Under the pieces are notes generated by a model. The model saw only the letters and a list, made by a program, of their open reading frames with translations, ran no database searches and was not told where the DNA came from. From the NCBI GenBank assembly GCA_905331475.1, contig CAJNYU010001435.1, forward strand, positions 186,001 through 250,000: a DNA stretch of 64,000 nucleotides. Reading direction: 5' to 3'. How positions within the stretch are numbered: the stretch's first letter is position 1; every line of letters begins with the position of its first letter. The DNA comes from Rotaria socialis. Lineage: Eukaryota > Rotifera > Eurotatoria > Philodinida > Philodinidae. This document shows, one piece after another, positions 62,877 to 64,000 of this stretch. Both the position numbers and the translations under genes were made by a program.

Positions 62877-63281
62877 GATTCTTTTTCACCGTTCTGTCGT
62901 CATTCGAAAGATAAGAGATATAACAACCTTAGTTTAAGGTTTTCGAAAATCTTTTAGCACATTATATTACATCATCAGGCAACCCATCAGTACATTTGAA
63001 CCATGTCTCACTCACCGTCTTCTTGTGTAAATAACAACTTGAATTTGTTCACTCTGCCATTTCTCTTGGTATCATTCATCCAATAGGTAGGGATGGAACG
63101 GTGACGATAACCGGTACATTTGAATATGTGACGGATTGTGTTGCTGGCACAAAGCACAGATGTAAATGATATTATTGTAAATGAAAATTAATTCTTATAG
63201 TTATGTAATACGATATAACTGAAATTTTCAGTGTTTAAATTCATCGATGACTAGTACACTGTAAAAAAAAAGGGTAGAACA

Positions 63282-63427
63282 ATAAACCCTTTAAGGGTTT
63301 ATGAAAGTGCAGCGTAGACTAAACCCTTTTACCGTATGTGAAAAGTTTCTTAATCCCTTTCATAAACCCTTATAAGGGTATTTAATTTTCATATACCCTT
63401 TCATAAATGCTTCTAAGGGTTTATTAC
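63282..63427. repeat. Cluster of AAACCCTT/AAGGGTTT palindromes
   Basis: ATAAACCCTTTAAGGGTTTAT (63282-63302) is a near-perfect palindrome. ATAAACCCTTATAAGGGTA follows at 63362, with further half-sites to about 63425. The 9-nt half-site alternates in orientation, capable of hairpins. Confidence 0.6.
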
Positions 63428-63494
63428 AATTTCCATTCAGACAAGCCCCTTAAAAAACGCGTTAACAATCTTTCAGAAAAAGAATCCAAAAACA

Positions 63495-63594
63495 NNNNNN
63501 NNNNNNNNNNNNNNNNNNNNNNNNNNNNNNNNNNNNNNNNNNNNNNNNNNNNNNNNNNNNNNNNNNNNNNNNNNNNNNNNNNNNNNNNNNNNNN
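63495..63594. other. Assembly gap (100 N)
   Basis: Exactly 100 Ns, the conventional placeholder for a gap of unknown size. Apparent frames crossing it have no meaning. Confidence 0.99.
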
Positions 63595-64000
63595 TATTTT
63601 CTCTTCAGTCAAAGATACTCCTGAATCTAAGCTACAAAACCCTTGTTTGCAAAATGCATTAGCGTGAAGCAATTCGCAGCATTTATCAGTAATTACACAT
63701 CTACTAGAAACCGAGGACTTTTTTTGTCTGTGCGTTTCAGGCTAGTATTTTACTCATAAAATCTGAACAGTTGAACGGTTAAGGCTCAAACTTTGAACTA
63801 CTACAGAACTTATTTACTTAAATATTTGTTGAAAATAACAACTGTTTTTCTCTGACCATTCTCTAGATACACTTGTTCAAAGTTGAAAAAATGTCTGTGC
63901 GTTACCTGCGTTTCGGCTGATATTCATCTAATGTTAATGTTTGTTGCTTGCAACGTTCTTCCAAATTTTGTAATCGTGCATTTCGGTTTACATATAAATT
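63595..64000. other. Post-gap sequence, no gene recognised
   Basis: Contains two related phrases (tgtctgtgcgtt...) about 160 bp apart at 63726 and 63892. No coding signal. Confidence 0.5.

Noticed and set aside
63407-63672. Open frames on both strands across the N run
   Set aside because: They span 100 ambiguous bases and have no coding meaning.
1-64000. CRISPR arrays, operons, bacterial promoters or riboswitches
   Set aside because: The window is eukaryotic; repeats seen are microsatellites or transposon arms without regular spacers.

Overview
This 64 kb window is eukaryotic and almost certainly metazoan. It is strongly AT-rich and full of homopolymer and microsatellite tracts. It contains GT-AG introns, many only 40-70 nt long, and animal-specific gene families: a LAR-type receptor tyrosine phosphatase, an SLC4 bicarbonate transporter and a peptide GPCR. 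Compact introns, base composition and the mix of mobile-element scraps would suit a bdelloid rotifer or a similar small invertebrate, but that is inference. Ns at 59221 and a 100-N run at 63495-63594 show a draft assembly.

Layout. 12-6255 (+): 3' part of an SLC4 Na-coupled bicarbonate transporter, 17 exons in frame to the stop. 9707-11265 (+): a complete five-exon rhodopsin-family peptide GPCR. 13120-13506 (+): a small unrecognised protein. 39393-15359 (-): a complete 27-exon LAR-type receptor protein tyrosine phosphatase. Its exons sum to 6315 nt, exactly 2104 codons plus stop, with matching phase at every junction. Its 5.6 kb intron (23620-29262) holds a second gene on the opposite strand, 23717-27836 (+). 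That gene encodes a 589-residue protein whose C-terminus is NUDT9/TRPM2-type Nudix homology without a Nudix box. An intron of that gene in turn contains a 689-bp Mutator-like inverted-repeat element encoding a FLYWCH zinc finger, so there are three levels of nesting.

47527-45506 (-): an A/B-type cyclin. 47990-48120 (+): the 25-residue ribosomal protein eL41, head-to-head with the cyclin. 48351-54221 (+): a compact REV3-type DNA polymerase zeta catalytic subunit (1403 aa, 21 exons). From 54.2 kb onward the window is repeat-dominated: a CpG-rich terminal-inverted-repeat element plus a second inverted arm, a 760-bp direct duplication with one copy split by a putative solo LTR, and dispersed GGATTC-rich blocks. 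The same stretch has an orphan terminal exon of a secreted-type protein, a tRNA-like sequence and a palindromic AAACCCTT cluster next to the gap.

The genes are independent and there are no operons. The clearest novel item is the doubly nested NUDT9-like pseudo-enzyme gene and the FLYWCH element inside it. All exon models were made by eye from splice consensus, frame continuity and family conservation; none has been tested against transcripts.
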